A program made the translations under genes and the position numbers. Shown here one piece after another: positions 1 through 7,872 of a DNA stretch of 64,000 nt. The DNA comes from DASUPK01 sp963782345 (GTDB lineage Bacteria > Actinomycetota > Thermoleophilia > Solirubrobacterales > 70-9). Each line of letters opens with the position of its first letter. The first letter of the stretch is position 1. Location of the stretch: NCBI GenBank assembly GCA_963782345.1, contig CAWAJF010000004.1, positions 124,001 through 188,000 on the forward strand, written 5' to 3'. The notes beneath the pieces are model-generated. The model saw only the letters and a list, made by a program, of their open reading frames with translations. It did no database searches and was not told where the DNA came from.

Positions 1-2
1 TG

Positions 3-113
3 GTCGACGGCACCGAGCTGCTCGCGCACCTGCTCCACCCGGATAGGGTGAGCGTGCCCGATGGCGTGCCATACGAGCGGGTGCCCGCCGCCGCGCTGGC
101 GGGCCGGAGCTAG
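3..113 (+). CDS. C-terminal end of an unidentified protein (5' truncated by window)
   Basis: Frame 3 is open from the window edge to a TAG at 111-113 and encodes about 36 residues ending PAAALAGRS. The segment reads like protein (alternating hydrophobic and charged residues). It lies only 19 bases before the next ATG on the same strand, so the two genes probably share a transcript. Too little remains to name the family. Confidence 0.45.
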   Translation, partial: VDGTELLAHLLHPDRVSVPDGVPYERVPAAALAGRS

Positions 114-132
114 ATCGAAAGAGGAGATCGGG

Positions 133-927
133 ATGGGCTTGAACTGGGCCGAGCACAGCGTCGATATCGACGCCCCCATTGACACCTGCTTCGCCGCGAT
201 CATCGACTACGAGACCTTTCCCTCCTGGCAGGGCGCGGTCGTCGACACCGAGGTGCTCGACTGGGATGGCAAGGGCCGCGGCAAGCGAGTCCGCCTGTTC
301 GTCGACGCCAAGGTCCGCAAGGTCGATTACACGCTCGACTACAGCTACGACGAGCCTCAGCGGATCGAGTGGGACTTCGTGGAGGGCAACGGGATCAACG
401 GCGCCGACGGCCACTACCTGTTCGAGGACCTCGGGAACGATCGCACCCGCGCGACCTACAAGCTCGGCCTCGAGGTCGGCATCCCGCTGCCCGGCCCGGT
501 CGCCCGGCGCGCTCACAAGACAACCCTGAAGGGGTCGGTCGAGGACCTGAAGAAGGAGGCCGAGAGACGCGCCGCCGCATCGCGCCGGGCGAGCAACGGC
601 AACCGCGCGAAGACGCGCGAGGACGCGCTGGCCGAGAAGGTCGGCATCAAGGAGCCGGCCCCGCAGAGACCAGCTCCGCCCCCTGAGACCGAGGAGTGGC
701 CGCCGCATCGAGACTCGACCGCGGTTGCGGCCCTGCCCGTTCACGTGGCGGGACGGGCGGCAGCGCTGGGCCGCCGTGCGGCCGAAGAGGGAGTCCGCAC
801 CGCGCGCGACGTGACCGAGGGCGCGGCGAGCGCCGGCTTCGGGGCGGCGCGCAGGGCCGTGGGGGCAGGCGTCGGGCTTGCCGGCGCAGTCACGGGCCGG
901 CTGCGCGGGCTAACCCGCGACCGCTAG
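133..927 (+). CDS. SRPBCC (polyketide cyclase/START-like) family protein with long basic tail
   Basis: The ATG at 133 follows a good ribosome site (GAGGAGA at 121-127) and gives 264 residues; an upstream in-frame ATG at 61 has no such site. Residues about 1-145 match the SRPBCC helix-grip fold seen in cyclase/dehydrase and lipid-binding proteins: a start of the AEHSVDIDAPIDTCFAAI type, a FPSWQGAV segment and the long C-terminal helix. Residues 160-264 are a low-complexity Ala/Arg-rich extension not typical of the fold, possibly for membrane or nucleic-acid association (inference). The ligand is unknown. The stop overlaps the convergent rhomboid gene by 18 bases. Confidence 0.75.
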   Translation: MGLNWAEHSVDIDAPIDTCFAAIIDYETFPSWQGAVVDTEVLDWDGKGRGKRVRLFVDAKVRKVDYTLDYSYDEPQRIEWDFVEGNGINGADGHYLFEDLGNDRTRATYKLGLEVGIPLPGPVARRAHKTTLKGSVEDLKKEAERRAAASRRASNGNRAKTREDALAEKVGIKEPAPQRPAPPPETEEWPPHRDSTAVAALPVHVAGRAAALGRRAAEEGVRTARDVTEGAASAGFGAARRAVGAGVGLAGAVTGRLRGLTRDR

Positions 928-1755
928 GGCCCCGGCGAAGGTCGCCACGATCATCAGCACGATCCCCACGAGCTCCAGGGTGAAGGCCGGCCGGCCGCTC
1001 ATCCGGCGCTCGACGTAGATCACCAGCAGCGCCGCGACCGCCCCGCCGATCAGCCCGCCGATGTGGCCGCCGATCGAGATCCCGGGGATCGAGAAGGTGA
1101 GCACGAGGTTGAGGACGATGAACAGCCCGAATTGCGAGGCCAGCTGCTCAACGCCGCGCCCGCGCGCCACCACGATCACCCCGGCCATCAGGCCGAAGAT
1201 CGCGCCCGAGGCGCCCACCGTGACTGTGTTCGGATCGAGGATCAGCACGCCGAGCGAGCCGGCGAGCAGCGAGACGAAGTAGATGCCGAGGAAGCGCGGC
1301 GTGCCGATGCCGGGCTCGAGGATGCTGCCCGCGACCCAGAGGACGTACATGTTGAGAAGCAGGTGGAGGAACCCGGCGTGCAGGAAGCCGCCGCTGATCA
1401 CCCGCCACCAGTCGCCGTTCGCGACCTCGGGACCGCGCAGGCCCGCGTCGTGGATCACGGACCCGCCGCCGCTGAACTGTCCCGCGCCGCCCCCGGCCAG
1501 CTCGACCAGGAAGACGATCACGTTGATCGCGATCAGGGCGATCGTCGCGGGCGTCTTGCCCGCCGTTGGACTGAAGGCGCCCTGGCCGACCCGGACCTTG
1601 GTCGTCTGGCTCGCGCACTCCGGGCAGCGCATTCCCACCGGGGTCGAGGTCATGCACTCGGGGCAGATCGGACGCCCGCAGTTCGAGCAGGAGACGCCTG
1701 TCTCCCGGCTCGGGTGGCGGTAACAGGTCTGGCGCTGCGTCTGAGTGGCCTCCAT
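910..1755 (-). CDS. Rhomboid family intramembrane serine protease with N-terminal zinc ribbon
   Basis: The 281-residue protein begins with a cytosolic cysteine-rich segment holding CxxC pairs (CSNCGRPICPEC and CPEC), a B-box-like zinc ribbon common in actinobacterial rhomboids. About six membrane segments follow from residue 65. The catalytic serine is in GASGAIFGL (about residue 181) and the catalytic histidine in GGHIGG (about residue 230), so an active intramembrane protease is expected. Substrates are unknown. The start is supported by a TAGGCT hexamer 7 bases upstream with no Shine-Dalgarno, suggesting a leaderless message. Confidence 0.9.
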   Translation of the reverse strand: MEATQTQRQTCYRHPSRETGVSCSNCGRPICPECMTSTPVGMRCPECASQTTKVRVGQGAFSPTAGKTPATIALIAINVIVFLVELAGGGAGQFSGGGSVIHDAGLRGPEVANGDWWRVISGGFLHAGFLHLLLNMYVLWVAGSILEPGIGTPRFLGIYFVSLLAGSLGVLILDPNTVTVGASGAIFGLMAGVIVVARGRGVEQLASQFGLFIVLNLVLTFSIPGISIGGHIGGLIGGAVAALLVIYVERRMSGRPAFTLELVGIVLMIVATFAGALAVAG

Positions 1756-1762
1756 CCGGGTG

Positions 1763-1768
1763 AGCCTA
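1763..1768 (-). promoter_or_regulatory. -10 element TAGGCT for leaderless rhomboid transcript
   Basis: TAGGCT on the minus strand lies 7 bases before the ATG at 1755, and no ribosome site intervenes. This matches the leaderless spacing seen at many other starts here. Confidence 0.5.
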
Positions 1769-1825
1769 GATGAGATAGCTACCCGGCTTCGCCAGAAACG
1801 GCCGCCACAAACACCGCGGCCGGAT

Positions 1826-2527
1826 CTACTCCACGGTCGCGCTGAGCAGGATCGGCGGAGTGGGCGTGGTCCGGCCCGGGTGAGGCTCCCTGGTCACCAT
1901 CACCTTGGTGCCGGCGGTGAGATGGCCGTCGACCGCGGTCATCGCGCGGCCGGAGTCGTCGGGGATGAAGTTGGACGAGGGCCGCAGACTCGACCCGTGG
2001 GCAACCCACACCTGGTACACCTCGCGGCCGCTCAGCCCGTGGAGGCCATGCAGGTCGAGCATCGACGAGGTGCTCCCGACCGCGAGCGTTCCGCCGATGC
2101 CCTGCTGGGCGACCACCGGCACGGTCTCACCGCCCCCTCCACCGCCGCGGCCGTTACCTGCCACCAGGTATCCGCCGATGCCGGCGGCGGCGATCGCGAG
2201 CGCCGCCAAGCCCATCGCTGGCCGCAGCATCAGCCCGCGCCAGCGGCGACGCTCGCGCGGCATCGTCGCTTCCCTCGTCCCGGCTGCCCGCTTTGCCTCG
2301 GCCTCCTCCCGAACGATCCCGAGCACGCGGGCGCGCAGCTCGGGCGGCGGCTCGAGCTGCTCGACCGACTCGCCGAGCACCGCGACCGCCGGAGCGAGTG
2401 CCTCGAGCTCCCGCGTGCAGCGGGCGCAGCCCGGGGCGTGGGCCTCCACGGCCGCGGCCTCGCGCGGGTCGAGCGCCCCGAGCGAGTAGGCGACCAGGGC
2501 GTCTCTGTCGGGATGGTCGCCGATCAC
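1826..2527 (-). CDS. RskA-type membrane anti-sigma factor
   Basis: This 233-residue protein has an N-terminal zinc-binding anti-sigma-like domain (HAPGCARC, residues about 30-37), a conserved PPPELRARVL linker, one membrane helix (about residues 105-125) and an extracytoplasmic C-terminal domain of the RskA/DUF2337 type with the VYQVWVAHG segment. It would hold the neighbouring ECF sigma factor inactive at the membrane until regulated proteolysis releases it (family knowledge). The start overlaps the sigma gene stop by 4 bases (ATGA), indicating translational coupling. The nearby rhomboid is a possible but unproven protease partner. Confidence 0.88.
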   Translation of the reverse strand: MIGDHPDRDALVAYSLGALDPREAAAVEAHAPGCARCTRELEALAPAVAVLGESVEQLEPPPELRARVLGIVREEAEAKRAAGTREATMPRERRRWRGLMLRPAMGLAALAIAAAGIGGYLVAGNGRGGGGGGETVPVVAQQGIGGTLAVGSTSSMLDLHGLHGLSGREVYQVWVAHGSSLRPSSNFIPDDSGRAMTAVDGHLTAGTKVMVTREPHPGRTTPTPPILLSATVE

Positions 2528-3096
2528 CAGCCCTCCGCCAGGGTCGCCCTGATCTTGTCCATCGCGAGGCGCATCCGGCCCTTGACCGTGCCGAGTGGCT
2601 CGTTCAGCATCGCCGCGATCTCGGAGTGGCTGAAGCCGCCGAAGTAGGAAAGCTGGATCACCCTCGACTGGTCGTCGGGCAGCACCTTGATCGCACCCCT
2701 CACCTCGCGCGCCGTCTCTCGGCGCAGCGCCTCGGCGTCGGTGAGCTCCTCGGCGGGGCTGCGCTCGAGCAGCTCCTCGCCGCCGGCCGCGAGCTTGGGG
2801 GAGCGGCCGGACTCCTTGCGCAGCAGGTCGATCGCGCGATTGCGGACGATCCCGAGGGTCCAGGCCCTGACGCTGCCGCGCGCGCGGTCGTAGCGCGCAC
2901 CGCTTCGCCAGATGGAGAGGAGCGCCTCCTGCGTGACGTCCTCCGCCGCCGTGCGGCCGCCGACGATCCGGTACGCCAGCGAGTAGGCGGCGCCGGCGTG
3001 GCGGTCATAGAAGACCTCGAAGGCGAGGGGGTCCTCTCGCGCGACCAGGGGCATCAGGTCCTCGTCCGCGAGGCGCTGCAGCTCCGCCCGACTCAC
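2524..3096 (-). CDS. ECF RNA polymerase sigma factor (SigK-like, paired with RskA-type anti-sigma)
   Basis: The 190-residue protein has sigma region 2 (AFEVFYDRHAGAAYSLAYRI...EDVTQEALLSIWR, residues 25-90) and region 4 (LPDDQSRVIQLSYFGGFSHSEIAAML with GTVKGRMRLAMDKIR, residues 128-180). Length and motifs fit ECF factors that partner with RskA-type anti-sigmas. The start is GTG with GGGAG about 8 bases upstream. The coupled downstream anti-sigma implies control by an envelope signal. The target regulon cannot be read from the sequence. Confidence 0.92.
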   Translation of the reverse strand: MSRAELQRLADEDLMPLVAREDPLAFEVFYDRHAGAAYSLAYRIVGGRTAAEDVTQEALLSIWRSGARYDRARGSVRAWTLGIVRNRAIDLLRKESGRSPKLAAGGEELLERSPAEELTDAEALRRETAREVRGAIKVLPDDQSRVIQLSYFGGFSHSEIAAMLNEPLGTVKGRMRLAMDKIRATLAEGW

Positions 3097-3194
3097 CTCG
3101 TCGTCTCCCGGTGATCTACTTGACGCTGACCCACGAACACGAACATGACTACGAGCGGTTCATGACGACGGATCATGGACGCAAGGAGGTAGTG

Positions 3195-3635
3195 ATGGAG
3201 GAATCGAGTCCCGCACAGCTCTACTGCCTGCTGGTCGGCGGAGTCCTGGTCATCGCCGGGATCATCGGTTTCTTCTACGAGGCCAGCTTCGCGACCGGGG
3301 ATTCGATCAGGACCGACGACGTATTCGGGATCCTCTCGGTGAACGGCTGGCACAACGTCGTGCACATCGCGGTCGGGGCGCTGCTGCTGGTGGCGGCCGG
3401 ATCCGCGGCGCGAGGCGCGGCCCTCTTGGTGGGCGTCCTGTACATCGTCCTCTGCGTGCTCGGGTTCATCGCCACCGGCGACGGCGGGATCGCGTTCGTC
3501 GCCAAGGACGGCGTGCTGCTCAAGCTGGTTCCGGTCAACAACGAGGACAACGTGCTGCACTTGATCCTCGGGATCACGGGCGTGGTCGCGTATCTCGCCT
3601 CGCGCCCGCTCGGCCACACGGCCACGGCAACCTAG
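3195..3635 (+). CDS. DUF4383-like membrane protein
   Basis: ATG at 3195 follows a near-perfect ribosome site (AAGGAGG at 3183-3189), giving 146 residues; the reading frame is open further upstream but lacks such a site. Four membrane segments are visible (about residues 8-28, 45-70, 75-92 and 115-140). The NGWHNVVHIAVGALLL segment and the closing NNEDNVLHLILGITG are characteristic of DUF4383 proteins common in actinobacteria, whose function is not established. Divergent from the ECF/anti-sigma pair and therefore a possible target of that sigma (inference). Confidence 0.8.
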   Translation: MEESSPAQLYCLLVGGVLVIAGIIGFFYEASFATGDSIRTDDVFGILSVNGWHNVVHIAVGALLLVAAGSAARGAALLVGVLYIVLCVLGFIATGDGGIAFVAKDGVLLKLVPVNNEDNVLHLILGITGVVAYLASRPLGHTATAT

Positions 3636-3994
3636 TCGAGGCGGTCGCGGACCTGGTCTCGGACCTGGTCGGCGATGTCCGAGACCTGGTCCGTCAGCCC
3701 CGCGAGGCGTGAGGGCCGCTTCCTGCGGCGAAGCTCGACCAGCACCAGCCCACCCGCTGCGACGCCGCCGGCGGCGATCGCGGCGGCAGGGCGCACCCAG
3801 TTGCGGGGGTCGCGCAGAGAGCGAAGCTCAGAGTCCGAGAGCTCCTCCGCCCAGGCAGAGAGCTCCTCGGCGGCGGCCTCCGTGACCGCGCTGAGGGTCT
3901 CCTCGACCCGTCCGGACAGCTTCTCCGGAGGGTCAATGGGCCGCAGCGCCGAGCGCAGCAGGTTCTCGACGTCGCCAGGGTTCTCAGTCGCCAT
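3632..3994 (-). CDS. One-pass membrane protein coupled to ECF sigma factor (candidate anti-sigma)
   Basis: I do not recognise a family for this 120-residue protein. It has an acidic, helical N-terminal half (residues 1-68), a single membrane segment (about 69-87) followed by a strongly basic RRRKR stop-transfer stretch, and a short C-terminal amphipathic helix with a DQVRDQVRDRLD repeat. There is no HxxxCxxC zinc motif. Its start lies inside the end of the upstream ECF sigma gene (11-base overlap), the usual arrangement for a sigma/anti-sigma pair, so an anti-sigma or membrane tether role is plausible but inferred only. Confidence 0.7.
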   Translation of the reverse strand: MATENPGDVENLLRSALRPIDPPEKLSGRVEETLSAVTEAAAEELSAWAEELSDSELRSLRDPRNWVRPAAAIAAGGVAAGGLVLVELRRRKRPSRLAGLTDQVSDIADQVRDQVRDRLD

Positions 3995-4550
3995 TGACGC
4001 TCATCTCCTCCTCGAGCTGCTTGATCGCCCGGTGGATCAGCACCTTGGTCGCTCCGTCGGAGCGGCCCAGAGAGCGGGCGATCTCGCGGTTGTCCATGCC
4101 GAGCGCGAACCGCATGATCAGGGCGTCGCGACGATCGTCCGGCAATAGCTGCAGATGCTCCATCACGCTCTTCAGCTCCTCCCGTCCCTCGACGATCCGC
4201 TCGGTGCCGTGCGGCGCGGCGATCGGCTCCGACTCCTCGAGCACCCTCTGGGGGCGACGGGCTCGATCTCGGTGGTAGTTGGAAGCGAGGTTGTGCGCGA
4301 TCCGGATGAGCCAGGGGCGCAGCGGGCGGCCGTTCGACTCGCGGCGCGCCCGCTCGAAGTGCCGATAGGCCTGGAGGAAGGCCTGCTCGGTGACGTCCTC
4401 GGCGTCGTGGTGGTTGCCGACCCGGTAGTACGAGTACGAGTAGACGTCGCGAAGGTGATCGCGATACAGCTGCTCGAAGGCGCGATCGAGCTCCGCCTTC
4501 GACTCCCTCGGCTCGCCGTTGTTGGCGGCGACCTTCTCCTCATCCGACAC
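3984..4550 (-). CDS. ECF-type RNA polymerase sigma factor
   Basis: The 188-residue protein carries region 2 (AFEQLYRDHLRDVYSYSYYRVGNHHDAEDVTEQAF) and region 4 (LPDDRRDALIMRFALGMDNREIARSLGRSDGATKVLIHRAIKQL). The start is GTG, with TACGCT 6 bases upstream and no ribosome site, so the message is probably leaderless. The next gene overlaps it and encodes a single-pass protein. The plsC-gpsA fusion gene ends 13 bases upstream on the same strand, so read-through from it is possible. Confidence 0.9.
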   Translation of the reverse strand: MSDEEKVAANNGEPRESKAELDRAFEQLYRDHLRDVYSYSYYRVGNHHDAEDVTEQAFLQAYRHFERARRESNGRPLRPWLIRIAHNLASNYHRDRARRPQRVLEESEPIAAPHGTERIVEGREELKSVMEHLQLLPDDRRDALIMRFALGMDNREIARSLGRSDGATKVLIHRAIKQLEEEMSVNGD

Positions 4551-4556
4551 AGCGCA

Positions 4557-4562
4557 AGCGTA
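4557..4562 (-). promoter_or_regulatory. -10 element TACGCT for leaderless ECF sigma transcript
   Basis: TACGCT on the minus strand lies 6 bases before the GTG at 4550. The element sits just before the end of plsC-gpsA, giving the sigma gene its own promoter. Confidence 0.45.
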
Positions 4563-4563
4563 C

Positions 4564-6228
4564 TCACGCTGCGCGTCTCGCCCGCTCGGCCTGCCTGACC
4601 CGCGCCATCCACTCGGCGGGCGAGATCTCCCCGGCGATCAGGCTGGCGAGGCCCTCGAGGGCCGACGAGCTCATCCCGGCCTTGCGGACCGCGTCGGCGA
4701 TCAGCGGTACGGAGTCCAGGGCCTCGGATGCCTGGCCGATGATTCCGGGGATCTGCTCCGCCGGAATCCCCTCGCCCAGCAGTTCACCCGCGCGCCGGTT
4801 GCGGCTGCCCTCGGCGAGGATCGTCGCGGTCAGATCGCCGACGCCGGCGATCCCGGCGAAGGTCTCATGCTCCGCTCCGCGGGCGCGAGCGTACGCGACA
4901 CACTCCCGCCAGACCTGCGCCGTGGCGATCCCGGCGGCGTTCATGCCCTGCGCCTGCGCGGCGGCCCCGGCCAGGGCGGCGGCGTTCTTGGCGGCGCCCG
5001 CGACCTCCACGCCGATCATGTCCTCGGAGCGCTCGCAGACCAGGCCCGCCTCGTCGAAGACGCTGCCGAGCTGATCGCGAAGATCCGGATCGCCGCTGCC
5101 GAGCACCAGCGCCGCGGTGCCCGAGACGGCCTCCTTGGCGTGGGCGGGGCCGCCGAGGGCGGCGATCGCACGAGCGCGGATTCGCTCCTCGACGTACTCG
5201 GAGGGCAGCGCCGCCATCGGGGCCACCAACCCCTTGCTCAACAGGAGGACGGAGGCGCGCTGACCGACGCGATCGCCGATCGCGCCGACCGCCTGGGGCA
5301 GGGCGACTGACGGGACGGCCAGGCAGACGAGGTCGATACCGGCCAGCTCGATGTCCGCGGCCCGCTTGACGGTGAGGGAGTCCGGGAGCTGAACGCCGGG
5401 GAGGTATTGGTCGTTGGTCCGGCTCTCGCGCATCTCCTCCGCGCGCTCGGGAGTGCGGGTGCCGAGCTGCACCTCGAGCCCGCCGCGGGCGAGCAACACG
5501 GCGACGGCGGTTCCCCAGCTGCCCGCGCCGATCACCGCGGCCTTGCGGAGTGGCGGCAACCCGCCGAGCCATTCCCATTGCAGCTCGATCACGGGCCAGA
5601 TCCGCGCCCCGACCGAATTCGCCAGAGCCGGCGAGGGGTCCTCGGTGCGCGGGAAGGTGAGCGCCCGGCCCATCCGCACCTTCACCTTCTTCGGGCGGAT
5701 CTTCCATCCGCGCCTGACCTGCTCCGTGCCGTGGACCGCGACCGGGAGCACGGCTGCCCCGGTCTCCAGGGCGAGGCGGCCAAACCCTCGCTTCGGCCGG
5801 GCCAGCGACCCGGTCCGGTGCCGCGTGCCTTCGGGGAAAATGCAGACCGCGCCGCGCCGCTCGAGTACCTCGCGCGAGGTGACCAGGGTCTGCTCGTCGG
5901 ACTGGCCTCTGCGAACCGGGTAGGCACCGAGCCGGTTGAGGACCCAGCCCTGCCAGCGCTTCTCGAAGAGCTCGACCTTGGCCACGTAGTGGAGCGGGCG
6001 CCGCCATGGCAGCGAGGCGCCGATCACGAATGGGTCGAGGAAGCTCCGGTGGTTGCCCGCGACGATCAGCGGCCCCTCGACCTTGCCGTGCTCACGCCCG
6101 ATTCGCGACAGCCGGAAGTAGACGAGGAAGAACGGGACCAGAACCAGGCGTGCGAGGAAGTAGAGCGGGCGGTTGACGCCGTGCTCACGCGTGAAGCGGT
6201 GGTAGGCGAGCAGCCTCTCCTCGTCCAT
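4564..6228 (-). CDS. gpsA: Fused 1-acylglycerol-3-phosphate acyltransferase / glycerol-3-phosphate dehydrogenase (PlsC-GpsA)
   Basis: One continuous frame joins two phospholipid-precursor enzymes. Residues about 1-215 are a PlsC-type acyltransferase, with the catalytic NHRSFLDP (NHx4D), the FPEGTR substrate motif and a hydrophobic N-terminal segment. From residue about 228 a complete NAD(P)-dependent glycerol-3-phosphate dehydrogenase follows: GAGSWGTA Rossmann loop, the SKG and GPAHAKE region, VEVAGAAKNAAAL with the catalytic lysine, and a GVGDLTAT C-terminal domain. One half makes sn-glycerol-3-phosphate and the other acylates a lysophosphatidate-type acceptor at the membrane. Start chosen at ATG 6228; an in-frame TTG at 6273 adds 15 unlikely residues. 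Confidence 0.9.
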   Translation of the reverse strand: MDEERLLAYHRFTREHGVNRPLYFLARLVLVPFFLVYFRLSRIGREHGKVEGPLIVAGNHRSFLDPFVIGASLPWRRPLHYVAKVELFEKRWQGWVLNRLGAYPVRRGQSDEQTLVTSREVLERRGAVCIFPEGTRHRTGSLARPKRGFGRLALETGAAVLPVAVHGTEQVRRGWKIRPKKVKVRMGRALTFPRTEDPSPALANSVGARIWPVIELQWEWLGGLPPLRKAAVIGAGSWGTAVAVLLARGGLEVQLGTRTPERAEEMRESRTNDQYLPGVQLPDSLTVKRAADIELAGIDLVCLAVPSVALPQAVGAIGDRVGQRASVLLLSKGLVAPMAALPSEYVEERIRARAIAALGGPAHAKEAVSGTAALVLGSGDPDLRDQLGSVFDEAGLVCERSEDMIGVEVAGAAKNAAALAGAAAQAQGMNAAGIATAQVWRECVAYARARGAEHETFAGIAGVGDLTATILAEGSRNRRAGELLGEGIPAEQIPGIIGQASEALDSVPLIADAVRKAGMSSSALEGLASLIAGEISPAEWMARVRQAERARRAA

Positions 6229-6288
6229 GCCCAGACCGAAACCCCGGGAGCCCGGCCAGTTACAGGCGGGCAATATCCGCCCGTATGC

Positions 6289-7317
6289 CTACCAGGCCGC
6301 GTCGACGATCGCGGCGAGGTCCCCGGGTCCGACCTCGCCCGGAGTCATGTGCTCGAGCTCGGGGCGCGCCATCGCGATGTCGACCACCTCGTCGATCCGG
6401 TCCCGATCGGCGCCCAACTCGCCGAGGTGACGTTCGCCCGCGAGCTCGGTGATCCGCGCTTCGATCCCGCCCACGTCCGTGCCGAGGGCCACCGCGAGAG
6501 CCTCGATCTGCTCGGGGGCGCGCTCGCGCATCGCCCCCATCGTGTGCGGCAGCAGCGCGGCGTAGGTCTCCGCGTGCGGCGTGCCGAGGACCCTGACGGT
6601 GGTCTGGCCGAGCACGTGGTGCAGGGCGATCCCGGCCCGGTCGACGGCGATCGAGCAGAGCAACGCCCCGAGGGCCAGGGCGGAGCGGTTGCGCTTCGCG
6701 GGTTCCTGGTCGAGCGCGCCGGCGAGCATCTCGGCCCCCCGCAACCCGGCCTCGCGCGAGGTCTCGTCGGCGAGCGGCGTGTAGAGCGAGTCGGCGCCGT
6801 GCGCCAGGGCGTTCATCGCCGTCGCGCGCAGCTGCGGCTCCGGTGCGCTGGTCATTGCGTCGGCGTAGGCGATCACGAGTGTCGGCCTCACCCCCGCGGC
6901 GGCATTCCGGCCCTCCGGGAGCCGGTGGATGGCGGTCAGTGGGGCCCCCGAGAGCGTCGTCGGGATCGCCGCCACCTCCCCGCCCCGGACGGCCGCGACG
7001 GCCTTGGCCGAGTCGATCACCCGCCCGCCGCCGAAGGCGACGATGCGGTCGCTTCCGATGTCGTCGACGATCGCCGCGGCGGCCTCCGGCACCCCGCCCG
7101 GCGCGACCAGGTGCGTGCGGCCGGCGGCCTCGCCGAGTCCCGCGGCGTCAGCGAGCGCGCGGGGGGTCGAGAGCAGCTCGAACTCGCTCCAGCCCTCCTC
7201 CCCGAGCGTTCCGAGCGGATCGGTGATGGGGCCGCCGTAGAGGAGCAGCTTCCGCCGATCGTCGGCGAACTCGAGCCAGGCCCCTTTACGGGGCGGCTTC
7301 AGATCGTCGAAGGACAA
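6289..7317 (-). CDS. Maleylacetate reductase-like iron-containing alcohol dehydrogenase
   Basis: The 342-residue protein shows the type III (iron-containing) dehydrogenase nucleotide motif GGGRVIDSAKA, the IPTTLSGAPLT segment and histidine-bearing metal-site regions NALAHGADSLY and HHVLGQT. The usual metal-ligand Asp is Asn in NALAH, as in maleylacetate reductases, so a role in the chloroaromatic/hydroxyquinol lower pathway or a related reductase is likely; the substrate is not certain. The start appears to be TTG at 7317, one base after the tRNA-Thr gene, with no ribosome site, so the coding region may begin slightly later or depend on tRNA processing. Confidence 0.8.
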   Translation of the reverse strand: MSFDDLKPPRKGAWLEFADDRRKLLLYGGPITDPLGTLGEEGWSEFELLSTPRALADAAGLGEAAGRTHLVAPGGVPEAAAAIVDDIGSDRIVAFGGGRVIDSAKAVAAVRGGEVAAIPTTLSGAPLTAIHRLPEGRNAAAGVRPTLVIAYADAMTSAPEPQLRATAMNALAHGADSLYTPLADETSREAGLRGAEMLAGALDQEPAKRNRSALALGALLCSIAVDRAGIALHHVLGQTTVRVLGTPHAETYAALLPHTMGAMRERAPEQIEALAVALGTDVGGIEARITELAGERHLGELGADRDRIDEVVDIAMARPELEHMTPGEVGPGDLAAIVDAAW

Positions 7318-7318
7318 G

Positions 7319-7391
7319 AGCCCGGAGTGGGACTCGAACCCACAGCCGCCGGCTTACAAAGCCGATGCTCTGCCAATTGAGCTATCCGGGC
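7319..7391 (-). tRNA. tRNA-Thr, anticodon TGT
   Basis: The minus strand folds into a complete cloverleaf of 73 bases. The acceptor stem is GCCCGGA/TCCGGGC, the D arm includes TAGCTCAATTGGCAGAGCA, the anticodon loop TTTGTAA has TGT at positions 34-36 (threonine, codon ACA), and the T arm is GTGGG TTCGAGT CCCAC. The discriminator base is T and no CCA is encoded. It lies directly before the dehydrogenase gene on the same strand. Confidence 0.97.
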
Positions 7392-7448
7392 GAGAGGAAC
7401 AGGGTAAGCCCGGAGGTTCGTGCACGGGCGGTCGGGCATACTCCCGGC

Positions 7449-7781
7449 GTGGCTCCGCCCCGCAACCTCAAAGAGTCCCTCAGCGACCCGAGCGCCGCCG
7501 CGGCGCGCGGCCGCTGGCTGGCGCGCGGCGCCTGGCTGCTCGCCGCCGCCGAGGTTGTGCTCGCCGTGCGCAACCACGTCAATACGCGGCTGGACGAGAG
7601 GGATCGGCAGCGGATGGTGGAGATCGTCAAGGCCTCCAAGGGCCGGCCCTCGAACCTCTCCGACCGGCAGCGCAAGGAGCTCAAGGCGCTGCTCGCCAAG
7701 GCCGAGCCGCGCGAACTGGCGAAGACCGTCGCGACCAGCGGGTTCGCGAGCCGATTCACGAGGGGAATCCGCCGCAAATAA
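7449..7781 (+). CDS. Small basic protein of unknown function with one hydrophobic segment
   Basis: From GTG 7449 the frame gives 110 residues. An Ala/Arg-rich N-terminus leads to a short hydrophobic helix (ARGAWLLAAAEVVLAV, about residues 24-39), then a charged helical region (LSDRQRKELKALLAKAEPRELAKTVATSGFASRF). No known domain is recognised. The frame is open back through the tRNA gene, but those codons cannot be coding. A CATACT hexamer 6 bases before the GTG suggests a leaderless start. A strong hairpin follows immediately after the stop. Confidence 0.6.
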   Translation: MAPPRNLKESLSDPSAAAARGRWLARGAWLLAAAEVVLAVRNHVNTRLDERDRQRMVEIVKASKGRPSNLSDRQRKELKALLAKAEPRELAKTVATSGFASRFTRGIRRK

Positions 7782-7810
7782 AGCGGCCGCCCCTTGCGGG
7801 ACGGCCGCTT
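7781..7810. terminator. Hairpin terminator between convergent genes
   Basis: AAGCGGCCG (7781-7789) pairs perfectly with CGGCCGCTT (7802-7810), with a further CCC/GGG inside. It starts at the last base of the 7449 gene stop. There is no clear T-run, so it may act as a bidirectional or factor-assisted terminator shared with the convergent sigma gene. Confidence 0.65.
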
Positions 7811-7827
7811 GGCTGCCGTGCCGTACA

Positions 7828-7857
7828 TGCGAGGGTGCTCCGCAGGAGCAACCCGTT
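7828..7857 (-). repeat. Intergenic hairpin repeat, family A, copy 1
   Basis: On the minus strand this reads AACGGGTTGCTCC, a short loop, then GGAGCACCCTCGCA. The arms fold into a hairpin (GGGTTGCTCC with GGAGCACCC, one bulge). It lies 3' of the sigma factor gene at 7873. Closely related copies occur at 8803-8843 and 10704-10745. Confidence 0.75.
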
Positions 7858-7872
7858 TGATCAGGGGCGTCT

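Noticed and set aside
6263..6285. Short GGCGG/CCGCC hairpin before plsC-gpsA
   Set aside because: Only five base pairs and no T-run; too weak to call a terminator.
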